In this document: in pieces, positions 1 to 15,000 of the stretch
How the letters are laid out: each line of letters starts with the position of its first letter
Position numbering within the stretch: the stretch's first letter is position 1
Source of the DNA: Alentia gelatinosa
Taxonomy: Eukaryota; Annelida; Polychaeta; Phyllodocida; Polynoidae
DNA length: 64,000 nt
NCBI GenBank assembly: GCA_950022655.1
Contig: OX465580.1
Span: forward strand, 123,921,016 to 123,985,015
Direction: 5' to 3'
Translations under genes and position numbers: made by a program
The notes under the pieces: generated by a model
Seen by the model: the letters and a program-made list of their open reading frames with translations, nothing else
Databases searched by the model: none
Told to the model about the DNA's origin: nothing

Positions 1-1
1 C

Positions 2-3000
2 TTGCCCACCACAACTGTGCAAGAGACAAGCACAGGTGCTGACACTTCCACCATGGCAGAGACAACTACAGAGGGCCAGTCAACAACTCTTGCATCCACA
101 TCAACAGTAGCTGGCACAACAAGTGGGGCACAAACTACAACTGAGACTCAGACCACCTCCACCTCAGCCACCACCACATCAGAGCCTCAAACAACTACCG
201 GGCTGGAAAGCACCAGTAGTCAGGCAGAGACCACCACCTCCGCTGCAGTGACAACCTCCGAGCCAGCCACAAGTACGTCTGAAGTAGCTACCACTGTAGC
301 AGAGACTACCACCACCAGGGAGACTACCACACAGCTGGACACAACTACTGGCATGGACACAAGCAGCACACAGGCTGCTGCCACAACAATGCAGTCTCAG
401 TCATCTACCGTGCAGGAAAGCACCACCTTGCCCACCACAACTGTGCAAGAGACAAGCACAGGTGCTGACACTTCCACCATGGCAGAGACAACTACAGAGG
501 GCCAGTCAACAACTCTTGCATCCACATCAACAGTAGCTGGCACAACAAGTGGGGCACAAACTACAACTGAGACTCAGACCACCTCCACCTCAGCCACCAC
601 CACATCAGAGCCTCAAACAACTACTGGGCTGGAAAGCACCAGTAGTCAGGCAGAGACCACCACCTCAGCTGCAGTGACAACCTCCGAGCCAGCCACAAGT
701 ACGCCTGAAGTAACTACCACTGTAGCAGACACTACCACCACCAGGGAGACTACCACACAGCTGGACACAACTACTGGCATGGACACAAGCAGCACACAGG
801 CTGCTGCCACAACAACGCAGTCTCAGTCATCTACCGTGCAGGAAAGCACCACCTTGCCCACCACAACTGTGCAAGAGACAAGCACAGGTGCTGACACTTC
901 CACCATGGCAGAGACAACTACAGAGGGCCAGTCAACAACTCTTGTATCCACATCAACAGTAGCTGGCACAACAAGTGGGGCACAAACTACAACTGAGACT
1001 CAGACCACCTCCACCTCAGCCACCACCACATCAGAGCCTCAAACAACTACTGGGCTGGAAAGCACCAGTAGTCAGGCAGAGACCACCACCTCAGCTGCAG
1101 TGACAACCTCCGAGCCAGCCACAAGTACGCCTGAAGTAACTACCACTGTAGCAGACACTACCACCACCAGGGAGACTACCACACAGCTGGACACAACTAC
1201 TGGCATGGACACAAGCAGCATACAGGCTGCTGCCACAACAACGCAGTCTCAGTCATCTACCGTGCAGGAAAGCACCACCTTGCCCACCACAACTGTGCAA
1301 GAGACAAGCACAGGTGCTGACACTTCCACCATGGCAGAGACAACTACAGAGGGCCAGTCAACAACTCTTGCATCCACATCAACAGTAGCTGGCACAACAA
1401 GTGGGGCACAAACTACAACTGAGACTCAGACCACCTCCACCTCAGCCACCACCACATCAGAGCCTCAAACAACTACTGGGCTGGAAAGCACCAGTAGTCA
1501 GGCAGAGACCACCACCTCAGCTGCAGTGACAACCTCCGAGCCAGCCACAAGTACGCCTGAAGTAACTACCACTGTAGCAGACACTACCACCACCAGGGAG
1601 ACTACCACACAGCTGGACACAACTACTGGCATGGACACAAGCAGCACACAGGCTGCTGCCACAACAATGCAGTCTCAGTCATCTACCGTGCAGGAAAGCA
1701 CCACCTTGCCCACCACAACTGTGCAAGAGACAAGCACAGGTGCTGACACTTCCACCATGGCAGAGACAACTACAGAGGGCCAGTCAACAACTCTTGCATC
1801 CACATCAACAGTAGCTGGCACAACAAGTGGGGCACAAACTACAACTGAGACTCAGACCACCTCCACCTCAGCCACCACCACATCAGAGCCTCAAACAACT
1901 ACCGGGCTGGAAAGCACCAGTAGTCAGGCAGAGACCACCACCTCCGCTGCAGTGACAACCTCCGAGCCAGCCACAAGTACGTCTGAAGTAGCTACCACTG
2001 TAGCAGACACTACCACCACCAGGGAGACTACCACACAGCTGGACACAACTACTGGCATGGACACAAGCAGCACACAGGCTGCTGCCACAACAACGCAGTC
2101 TCAGTCATCTACCGTGCAGGAAAGCACCACCTTGCCAACCACAACTGTGCAAGAGACAAGCACAGGTGCTGACACTTCCACCATGGCAGAGACAACTACA
2201 GAGGGCCAGTCAACAACTCTTGCATCCACATCAACAGTAGCTGGCACAACAAGTGGGGCACAAACTACAACTGAGACTCAGACCACCTCCACCTCAGCCA
2301 CCACCACATCAGAGCCTCAAACAACTACTGGGCTGGAAAGCACCAGTAGTCAGGCAGAGACCACCACCTCAGCTGCAGTGACAACCTCCGAGCCAGCCAC
2401 AAGTACGCCTGAAGTAACTACCACTGTAGCAGACACTACCACCACCAGGGAGACTACCACACAGCTGGACACAACTACTGGCATGGACACAAGCAGCACA
2501 CAGGCTGCTGCCACAACAATGCAGTCTCAGTCATCTACCGTGCAGGAAAGCACCACCTTGCCCACCACAACTGTGCAAGAGACAAGCACAGGTGCTGACA
2601 CTTCCACCATGGCAGAGACAACTACAGAGGGCCAGTCAACAACTCTTGCATCCACATCAACAGTAGCTGGCACAACAAGTGGGGCACAAACTACAACTGA
2701 GACTCAGACCACCTCCACCTCAGCCACCACCACATCAGAGCCTCAAACAACTACCGGGCTGGAAAGCACCAGTAGTCAGGCAGAGACCACCACCTCCGCT
2801 GCAGTGACAACCTCCGAGCCAGCCACAAGTACGTCTGAAGTAGCTACCACTGTAGCAGACACTACCACCACCAGGGAGACTACCACACAGCTGGACACAA
2901 CTACTGGCATGGACACAAGCAGCACACAGGCTGCTGCCACAACAACGCAGTCTCAGTCATCTACCGTGCAGGAAAGCACCACCTTGCCCACCACAACTGT

Positions 3001-6000
3001 GCAAGAGACAAGCACAGGTGCTGACACTTCCACCATGGCAGAGACAACTACAGAGGGCCAGTCAACAACTCTTGCATCCACATCAACAGTAGCTGGCACA
3101 ACAAGTGGGGCACAAACTACAACTGAGACTCAGACCACCTCCACCTCAGCCACCACCACATCAGAGCCTCAAACAACTACCGGGCTGGAAAGCACCAGTA
3201 GTCAGGCAGAGACCACCACCTCCGCTGCAGTGACAACCTCCGAGCCAGCCACAAGTACGCCTGAAGTAACTACCACTGTAGCAGACACTACCACCACCAG
3301 GGAGACTACCACACAGCTGGACACAACTACTGGCATGGACACAAGCAGCACACAGGCTGCTGCCACAACAACGCAGTCTCAGTCATCTACCGTGCAGGAA
3401 AGCACCACCTTGCCCACCACAACTGTGCAAGAGACAAGCACAGGTGCTGACACTTCCACCATGGCAGAGACAACTACAGAGGGCCAGTCAACAACTCTTG
3501 CATCCACATCAACAGTAGCTGGCACAACAAGTGGGGCACAAACTACAACTGAGACTCAGACCACCTCCACCTCAGCCACCACCACATCAGAGCCTCAAAC
3601 AACTACCGGGCTGGAAAGCACCAGTAGTCAGGCAGAGACCACCACCTCCGCTGCAGTGACAACCTCCGAGCCAGCCACAAGTACGTCTGAAGTAGCTACC
3701 ACTGTAGCAGACACTACCACCACCAGGGAGACTACCACACAGCTGGACACAACTACTGGCATGGACACAAGCAGCACACAGGCTGCTGCCACAACAACGC
3801 AGTCTCAGTCATCTACCGTGCAGGAAAGCACCACCTTGCCCACCACAACTGTGCAAGAGACAAGCACAGGTGCTGACACTTCCACCATGGCAGAGACAAC
3901 TACAGAGGGCCAGTCAACAACTCTTGCATCCACATCAACAGTAGCTGGCACAACAAGTGGGGCACAAACTACAACTGAGACTCAGACCACCTCCACCTCA
4001 GCCACCACCACATCAGAGCCTCAAACAACTACCGGGCTGGAAAGCACCAGTAGTCAGGCAGAGACCACCACCTCCGCTGCAGTGACAACCTCCGAGCCAG
4101 CCACAAGTACGCCTGAAGTAACTACCACTGTAGCAGACACTACCACCACCAGGGAGACTACCACACAGCTGGACACAACTACTGGCATGGACACAAGCAG
4201 CACACAGGCTGCTGCCACAACAACGCAGTCTCAGTCATCTACCGTGCAGGAAAGCACCACCTTGCCCACCACAACTGTGCAAGAGACAAGCACAGGTGCT
4301 GACACTTCCACCATGGCAGAGACAACTACAGAGGGCCAGTCAACAACTCTTGCATCCACATCAACAGTAGCTGGCACAACAAGTGGGGCACAAACTACAA
4401 CTGAGATTCAGACCACCTCCACCTCAGCCACCACCACATCAGAGCCTCAAACAACTACTGGGCTGGAAAGCACCAGTAGTCAGGCAGAGACCACCACCTC
4501 AGCTGCAGTGACAACCTCCGAGCCAGCCACAAGTACGCCTGAAGTAACTACCACTGTAGCAGACACTACCACCACCAGGGAGACTACCACACAGCTGGAC
4601 ACAACTACTGGCATGGACACAAGCAGCACACAGGCTGCTGCCACAACAACGCAGTCTCAGTCATCTACCGTGCAGGAAAGCACCACCTTGCCCACCACAA
4701 CTGTGCAAGAGACAAGCACAGGTGCTGACACTTCCACCATGGCAGAGACAACTACAGAAGGCCAGTCAACAACTCTTGCATCCACATCAACAGTAGCTGG
4801 CACAACAAGTGGGGCACAAACTACAACTGAGACTCAGACCACCTCCACCTCAGCCACCACCACATCAGAGCCTCAAACAACTACTGGGCTGGAAAGCACC
4901 AGTAGTCAGGCAGAGACCACCACCTCAGCTGCAGTGACAACCTCCGAGCCAGCCACAAGTACGCCTGAAGTAACTACCACTGTAGCAGACACTACCACCA
5001 CCAGGGAGACTACCACACAGTTGGACACAACTACTGGCATGGACACAAGCAGCACACAGGCTGCTGCCACAACAACGCAGTCTCAGTCATCTACCGTGCA
5101 GGAAAGCACCACCTTGCCCACCACAACTGTGCAAGAGACAAGCACAGGTGCTGACACTTCCACCATGGCAGAGACAACTACAGAGGGCCAGTCAACAACT
5201 CTTGTATCCACATCAACAGTAGCTGGCACAACAAGTGGGGCACAAACTACAACTGAGACTCAGACCACCTCCACCTCAGCCACCACCACATCAGAGCCTC
5301 AAACAACTACTGGGCTGGAAAGCACCAGTAGTCAGGCAGAGACCACCACCTCAGCTGCAGTGACAACCTCCGAGCCAGCCACAAGTACGCCTGAAGTAAC
5401 TACCACTGTAGCAGACACTACCACCACCAGGGAGACTACCACACAGCTGGACACAACTACTGGCATGGACACAAGCAGCACACAGGCTGCTGCCACAACA
5501 ACGCAGTCTCAGTCATCTACCGTGCAGGAAAGCACCACCTTGCCCACCACAACTGTGCAAGAGACAAGCACAGGTGCTGACACTTCCACCATGGCAGAGA
5601 CAACTACAGAGGGCCAGTCAACAACTCTTGCATCCACATCAACAGTAGCTGGCACAACAAGTGGGGCACAAACTACAACTGAGACTCAGACCACCTCCAC
5701 CTCAGCCACCACCACATCAGAGCCTCAAACAACTACTGGGCTGGAAAGCACCAGTAGTCAGGCAGAGACCACCACCTCAGCTGCAGTGACAACCTCCGAG
5801 CCAGCCACAAGTACGCCTGAAGTAACTACCACTGTAGCAGACACTACCACCACCAGGGAGACTACCACACAGCTGGACACAACTACTGGCATGGACACAA
5901 GCAGCACACAGGCTGCTGCCACAACAACGCAGTCTCAGTCATCTACCGTGCAGGAAAGCACCACCTTGCCCACCACAACTGTGCAAGAGACAAGCACAGG

Positions 6001-9000
6001 TGCTGACACTTCCACCATGGCAGAGACAACTACAGAGGGCCAGTCAACAACTCTTGCATCCACATCAACAGTAGCTGGCACAACAAGTGGGGCACAAACT
6101 ACAACTGAGACTCAGACCACCTCCACCTCAGCCACCACCACATCAGAGCCTCAAACAACTACTGGGCTGGAAAGCACCAGCAGTCAGGCAGAGACCACCA
6201 CCTCAGCTGCAGTGACAACCTCCGAGCCAGCCACAAGTACGCCTGAAGTAACTACCACTGTAGCAGACACTACCACCACCAGGGAGACTACCACACAGCT
6301 GGACACAACTACTGGCATGGACACAAGCAGCACACAGGCTGCTGCCACAACAACGCAGTCTCAGTCATCTACCGTGCAGGAAAGCACCACCTTGCCCACC
6401 ACAACTGTGCAAGAGACAAGCACAGGTGCTGACACTTCCACCATGGCAGAGACAACTACAGAGGGCCAGTCAACAACTCTTGCATCCACATCAACAGTAG
6501 CTGGCACAACAAGTGGGGCACAAACTACAACTGAGACTCAGACCACCTCCACCTCAGCCACCACCACATCAGAGCCTCAAACAACTACCGGGCTGGAAAG
6601 CACCAGTAGTCAGGCAGAGACCACCACCTCCGCTGCAGTGACAACCTCCGAGCCAGCCACAAGTACGTCTGAAGTAGCTACCACTGTAGCAGACACTACC
6701 ACCACCAGGGAGACTACCACACAGCTGGACACAACTACTGGCATGGACACAAGCAGCACACAGGCTGCTGCCACAACAATGCAGTCTCAGTCATCTACCG
6801 TGCAGGAAAGCACCACCTTGCCCACCACAACTGTGCAAGAGACAAGCACAGGTGCTGACACTTCCACCATGGCAGAGACAACTACAGAGGGCCAGTCAAC
6901 AACTCTTGCATCCACATCAACAGTAGCTGGCACAACAAGTGGGGCACAAACTACAACTGAGACTCAGACCACCTCCACCTCAGCCACCACCACATCAGAG
7001 CCTCAAACAACTACCGGGCTGGAAAGCACCAGTAGTCAGGCAGAGACCACCACCTCCGCTGCAGTGACAACCTCCGAGCCAGCCACAAGTACGTCTGAAG
7101 TAGCTACCACTGTAGCAGAGACTACCACCACCAGGGAGACTACCACACAGCTGGACACAACTACTGGCATGGACACAAGCAGCACACAGGCTGCTGCCAC
7201 AACAATGCAGTCTCAGTCATCTACCGTGCAGGAAAGCACCACCTTGCCCACCACAACTGTGCAAGAGACAAGCACAGGTGCTGACACTTCCACCATGGCA
7301 GAGACAACTACAGAGGGCCAGTCAACAACTCTTGCATCCACATCAACAGTAGCTGGCACAACAAGTGGGGCACAAACTACAACTGACACTCAGACCACCT
7401 CCACCTCAGCCACCACCACATCAGAGCCTCAAACAACTACCGGGCTGGAAAGCACCAGTAGTCAGGCAGAGACCACCACCTCCGCTGCAGTGACAACCTC
7501 CGAGCCAGCCACAAGTACGTCTGAAGTAGCTACCACTGTAGCAGACACTACCACCACCAGGGAGACTACCACACAGCTGGACACAACAACTGGCATGGAC
7601 ACAAGCAGCACACAGGCTGCTGCCACAACAATGCAGTCTCAGTCATCTACCGTGCAGGAAAGCACCACCTTGCCCACCACAACTGTGCAAGAGACAAGCA
7701 CAGGTGCTGACACTTCCACCATGGCAGAGACAACTACAGAGGGCCAGTCAACAACTCTTGCATCCACATCAACAGTAGCTGGCACAACAAGTGGGGCACA
7801 AACTACAACTGACACTCAGACCACCTCCACCTCAGCCACCACCACATCAGAGCCTCAAACAACTACTGGGCTGGAAAGCACCAGTAGTCAGACAGAGACC
7901 ACCACCTCAGCTGCAGTGACAACCTCCGAGCCAGCCACAAGTACGCCTGAAGTAACTACCACTGTAGCAGACACTACCACCACCAGGGAGACTACCACAC
8001 AGCTGGACACAACTACTGGCATGGACACAAGCAGCACACAGGCTGCTGCCACAACAACGCAGTCTCAGTCATCTACCGTGCAGGAAAGCACCACCTTGCC
8101 CACCACAACTGTGCAAGAGACAAGCACAGGTGCTGACACTTCCACCATGGCAGAGACAACTACAGAGGGCCAGTCAACAACTCTTGCATCCACATCAACA
8201 GTAGCTGGCACAACAAGTGGGGCACAAACTACAACTGAGACTCAGACCACCTCCACCTCAGCCACCACCACATCAGAGCCTCAAACAACTACTGGGCTGG
8301 AAAGCACCAGTAGTCAGGCAGAGACCACCACCTCAGCTGCAGTGACAACCTCCGAGCCAGCCACAAGTACGCCTGAAGTAACTACCACTGTAGCAGACAC
8401 TACCACCACCAGGGAGACTACCACACAGCTGGACACAACTACTGGCATGGACACAAGCAGCACACAGGCTGCTGCCACAACAACGCAGTCTCAGTCATCT
8501 ACCGTGCAGGAAAGCACCACCTTGCCCACCACAACTGTGCAAGAGACAAGCACAGGTGCTGACACTTCCACCATGGCAGAGACAACTACAGAGGGCCAGT
8601 CAACAACTCTTGCATCCACATCAACAGTAGCTGGCACAACAAGTGGGGCACAAACTACAACTGAGACTCAGACCACCTCCACCTCAGCCACCACCACATC
8701 AGAGCCTCAAACAACTACTGGGCTGGAAAGCACCAGAAGTCAGGCAGAGACCACCACCTCAGCTGCAGTGACAACCTCCGAGCCAGCCACAAGTACGCCT
8801 GAAGTAACTACCACTGTAGCAGACACTACCACCACCAGGGAGACTACCACACAGCTGGACACAACTACTGGCATGGACACAAGCAGCACACAGGCTGCTG
8901 CCACAACAATGCAGTCTCAGTCATCTACCGTGCAGGAAAGCACCACCTTGCCCACCACAACTGTGCAAGAGACAAGCACAGGTGCTGACACTTCCACCAT

Positions 9001-12000
9001 GGCAGAGACAACTACAGAGGGTCGGTCAACAACTCTTGCATCCACATCAACAGTAGCTGGCACAACAAGTGGGGCACAAACTACAACTGAGACTCAGACC
9101 ACCTCCACCTCAGCCACCACCACATCAGAGCCTCAAACAACTACTGGGCTGGAAAGCACCAGTAGTCAGGCAGAGACCACCACCTCAGCTGCAGTGACAA
9201 CCTCCGAGCCAGCCACAAGTACGCCTGAAGTAACTACCACTGTAGCAGACACTACCACCACCAGGGAGACTACCACACAGCTGGACACAACTACTGGCAT
9301 GGACACAAGCAGCACACAGGCTGCTGCCACAACAACGCAGTCTCAGTCATCTACCGTGCAGGAAAGCACCACCTTGCCCACCACAACTGTGCAAGAGACA
9401 AGCACAGGTGCTGACACTTCCACCATGGCAGAGACAACTACAGAAGGCCAGTCAACAACTCTTGCATCCACATCAACAGTAGCTGGCACAACAAGTGGGG
9501 CACAAACTACAACTGAGACTCAGACCACCTCCACCTCAGCCACCACCACATCAGAGCCTCAAACAACTACTGGGCTGGAAAGCACCAGTAGTCAGGCAGA
9601 GACCACCACCTCAGCTGCAGTGACAACCTCCGAGCCAGCCACAAGTACGCCTGAAGTAACTACCACTGTAGCAGACACTACCACCACCAGGGAGACTACC
9701 ACACAGCTGGACACAACTACTGGCATGGACACAAGCAGCACACAGGCTGCTGCCACAACAACGCAGTCTCAGTCATCTACCGTGCAGGAAAGCACCACCT
9801 TGCCCACCACAACTGTGCAAGAGACAAGCACAGGTGCTGACACTTCCACCATGGCAGAGACAACTACAGAGGGCCAGTCAACAACTCTTGCATCCACATC
9901 AACAGTAGCTGGCACAACAAGTGGGGCACAAACTACAACTGAGACTCAGACCACCTCCACCTCAGCCACCACCACATCAGAGCCTCAAACAACTACTGGG
10001 CTGGAAAGCACCAGTAGTCAGGCAGAGACCACCACCTCAGCTGCAGTGACAACCTCCGAGCCAGCCACAAGTACGCCTGAAGTAACTACCACTGTAGCAG
10101 ACACTACCACCACCAGGGAGACTACCACACAGCTGGACACAACTACTGGCATGGACACAAGCAGCACACAGGCTGCTGCCACAACAACGCAGTCTCAGTC
10201 ATCTACCGTGCAGGAAAGCACCACCTTGCCCACCACAACTGTGCAAGAGACAAGCACAGGTGCTGACACTTCCACCATGGCAGAGACAACTACAGAGGGC
10301 CAGTCAACAACTCTTGCATCCACATCAACAGTAGCTGGCACAACAAGTGGGGCACAAACTACAACTGAGACTCAGACCACCTCCACCTCAGCCACCACCA
10401 CATCAGAGCCTCAAACAACTACTGGGCTGGAAAGCACCAGAAGTCAGGCAGAGACCACCACCTCAGCTGCAGTGACAACCTCCGAGCCAGCCACAAGTAC
10501 GCCTGAAGTAACTACCACTGTAGCAGACACTACCACCACCAGGGAGACTACCACACAGCTGGACACAACTACTGGCATGGACACAAGCAGCACACAGGCT
10601 GCTGCCACAACAATGCAGTCTCAGTCATCTACCGTGCAGGAAAGCACCACCTTGCCCACCACAACTGTGCAAGAGACAAGCACAGGTGCTGACACTTCCA
10701 CCATGGCAGAGACAACTACAGAGGGTCGGTCAACAACTCTTGCATCCACATCAACAGTAGCTGGCACAACAAGTGGGGCACAAACTACAACTGAGACTCA
10801 GACCACCTCCACCTCAGCCACCACCACATCAGAGCCTCAAACAACTACTGGGCTGGAAAGCACCAGTAGTCAGGCAGAGACCACCACCTCAGCTGCAGTG
10901 ACAACCTCCGAGCCAGCCACAAGTACGCCTGAAGTAACTACCACTGTAGCAGACACTACCACCACCAGGGAGACTACCACACAGCTGGACACAACTACTG
11001 GCATGGACACAAGCAGCACACAGGCTGCTGCCACAACAACGCAGTCTCAGTCATCTACCGTGCAGGAAAGCACCACCTTGCCCACCACAACTGTGCAAGA
11101 GACAAGCACAGGTGCTGACACTTCCACCATGGCAGAGAATACTACAGAAGGCCAGTCAACAACTCTTGCATCCACATCAACAGTAGCTGGCACAACAAGT
11201 GGGGCACAAACTACAACTGAGACTCAGACCACCTCCACCTCAGCCACCACCACATCAGAGCCTCAAACAACTACTGGGCTGGAAAGCACCAGTAGTCAGG
11301 CAGAGACCACCACCTCAGCTGCAGTGACAACCTCCGAGCCAGCCACAAGTACGCCTGAAGTAACTACCACTGTAGCAGACACTACCACCACCAGGGAGAC
11401 TACCACACAGCTGGACACAACTACTGGCATGGACACAAGCAGCACACAGGCTGCTGCCACAACAACGCAGTCTCAGTCATCTACCGTGCAGGAAAGCACC
11501 ACCTTGCCCACCACAACTGTGCAAGAGACAAGCACAGGTGCTGACACTTCCACCATGGCAGAGACAACTACAGAAGGCCAGTCAACAACTCTTGCATCCA
11601 CATCAACAGTAGCTGGCACAACAAGTGGGGCACAAACTACAACTGAGACTCAGACCACCTCCACCTCAGCCACCACCACATCAGAGCCTCAAACAACTAC
11701 TGGGCTGGAAAGCACCAGTAGTCAGGCAGAGACCACCACCTCAGCTGCAGTGACAACCTCCGAGCCAGCCACAAGTACGCCTGAAGTAACTACCACTGTA
11801 GCAGACACTACCACCACCAGGGAGACTACCACACAGCTGGACACAACTACTGGCATGGACACAAGCAGCACACAGGCTGCTGCCACAACAACGCAGTCTC
11901 AGTCATCTACCGTGCAGGAAAGCACCACCTTGCCCACCACAACTGTGCAAGAGACAAGCACAGGTGCTGACACTTCCACCATGGCAGAGACAACTACAGA

Positions 12001-15000
12001 GGGCCAGTCAACAACTCTTGCATCCACATCAACAGTAGCTGGCACAACAAGTGGGGCACAAACTACAACTGACACTCAGACCACCTCCACCTCAGCCACC
12101 ACCACATCAGAGCCTCAAACAACTACTGGGCTGGAAAGCACCAGTAGTCAGGCAGAGACCACCACCTCAGCTGCAGTGACAACCTCCGAGCCAGCCACAA
12201 GTACGCCTGAAGTAACTACCACTGTAGCAGACACTACCACCACCAGGGAGACTACCACACAGCTGGACACAACTACTGGCATGGACACAAGCAGCACACA
12301 GGCTGCTGCCACAACAACGCAGTCTCAGTCATCTACCGTGCAGGAAAGCACCACCTTGCCCACCACAACTGTGCAAGAGACAAGCACAGGTGCTGACACT
12401 TCCACCATGGCAGAGACAACTACAGAGGGCCAGTCAACAACTCTTGCATCCACATCAACAGTAGCTGGCACAACAAGTGGGGCACAAACTACAACTGAGA
12501 CTCAGACCACCTCCACCTCAGCCACCACCACATCAGAGCCTCAAACAACTACTGGGCTGGAAAGCACCAGTAGTCAGGCAGAGACCACCACCTCAGCTGC
12601 AGTGACAACCTCCGAGCCAGCCACAAGTACGCCTGAAGTAACTACCACTGTAGCAGACACTACCACCACCAGGGAGACTACCACACAGCTGGACACAACT
12701 ACTGGCATGGACACAAGCAGCACACAGGCTGCTGCCACAACAACGCAGTCTCAGTCATCTACCGTGCAGGAAAGCACCACCTTGCCCACCACAACTGTGC
12801 AAGAGACAAGCACAGGTGCTGACACTTCCACCATGGCAGAGACAACTACAGAGGGCCAGTCAACAACTCTTGCATCCATATCAACAGTAGCTGGCACAAC
12901 AAGTGGGGCACAAACTACAACTGAGACTCAGACCACCTTCACCTCAGCCACAACCACATCAGAGCCTCAAACAACTACTGGGCTGGAAAGCACCAGTAGT
13001 CAGGCAGAGACCACCACCTCAGCTGCAGTGACAACCTCCGAGCCAGCCACAAGTACGCCTGAAGTAACTACCACTGTAGCAGACACTACCACCACCAGGG
13101 AGACTACCACACAGCTGGACACAACTACTGGCATGGACACAAGCAGCACACAGGCTGCTGCCACAACAACGCAGTCTCAGTCATCTACCGTGCAGGAAAG
13201 CACCACCTTGCCCACCACAACTGTGCAAGAGACAAGCACAGGTGCTGACACTTCCACCATGGCAGAGACAACTACAGAGGGCCAGTCAACAACTCTTGCA
13301 TCCACATCAACAGTAGCTGGCACAACAAGTGGGGCACAAACTACAACTGACACTCAGACCACCTCCACCTCAGCCACCACCACATCAGAGCCTCAAACAA
13401 CTACTGGGCTGGAAAGCACCAGTAGTCAGGCAGAGACCACCACCTCAGCTGCAGTGACAACCTCCGAGCCAGCCACAAGTACGCCTGAAGTAACTACCAC
13501 TGTAGCAGACACTACCACCACCAGGGAGACTACCACACAGCTGGACACAACTACTGGCATGGACACAAGCAGCACACAGGCTGCTGCCACAACAACGCAG
13601 TCTCAGTCATCTACCGTGCAGGAAAGCACCACCTTGCCCACCACAACTGTGCAAGAGACAAGCACAGGTGCTGACACTTCCACCATGGCAGAGACAACTA
13701 CAGAGGGCCAGTCAACAACTCTTGCATCCACATCAACAGTAGCTGGCACAACAAGTGGGGCACAAACTACAACTGAGACTCAGACCACCTCCACCTCAGC
13801 CACCACCACATCAGAGCCTCAAACAACTACTGGGCTGGAAAGCACCAGAAGTCAGGCAGAGACCACCACCTCAGCTGCAGTGACAACCTCCGAGCCAGCC
13901 ACAAGTACGCCTGAAGTAACTACCACTGTAGCAGACACTACCACCACCAGGGAGACTACCACACAGCTGGACACAACTACTGGCATGGACACAAGCAGCA
14001 CACAGGCTGCTGCCACAACAATGCAGTCTCAGTCATCTACCGTGCAGGAAAGCACCACCTTGCCCACCACAACTGTGCAAGAGACAAGCACAGGTGCTGA
14101 CACTTCCACCATGGCAGAGACAACTACAGAGGGTCGGTCAACAACTCTTGCATCCACATCAACAGTAGCTGGCACAACAAGTGGGGCACAAACTACAACT
14201 GAGACTCAGACCACCTCCACCTCAGCCACCACCACATCAGAGCCTCAAACAACTACTGGGCTGGAAAGCACCAGTAGTCAGGCAGAGACCACCACCTCAG
14301 CTGCAGTGACAACCTCCGAGCCAGCCACAAGTACGCCTGAAGTAACTACCACTGTAGCAGACACTACCACCACCAGGGAGACTACCACACAGCTGGACAC
14401 AACTACTGGCATGGACACAAGCAGCACACAGGCTGCTGCCACAACAACGCAGTCTCAGTCATCTACCGTGCAGGAAAGCACCACCTTGCCCACCACAACT
14501 GTGCAAGAGACAAGCACAGGTGCTGACACTTCCACCATGGCAGAGACAACTACAGAAGGCCAGTCAACAACTCTTGCATCCACATCAACAGTAGCTGGCA
14601 CAACAAGTGGGGCACAAACTACAACTGAGACTCAGACCACCTCCACCTCAGCCACCACCACATCAGAGCCTCAAACAACTACTGGGCTGGAAAGCACCAG
14701 TAGTCAGGCAGAGACCACCACCTCAGCTGCAGTGACAACCTCCGAGCCAGCCACAAGTACGCCTGAAGTAACTACCACTGTAGCAGACACTACCACCACC
14801 AGGGAGACTACCACACAGCTGGACACAACTACTGGCATGGACACAAGCAGCACACAGGCTGCTGCCACAACAACGCAGTCTCAGTCATCTACCGTGCAGG
14901 AAAGCACCACCTTGCCCACCACAACTGTGCAAGAGACAAGCACAGGTGCTGACACTTCCACCATGGCAGAGACAACTACAGAGGGCCAGTCAACAACTCT

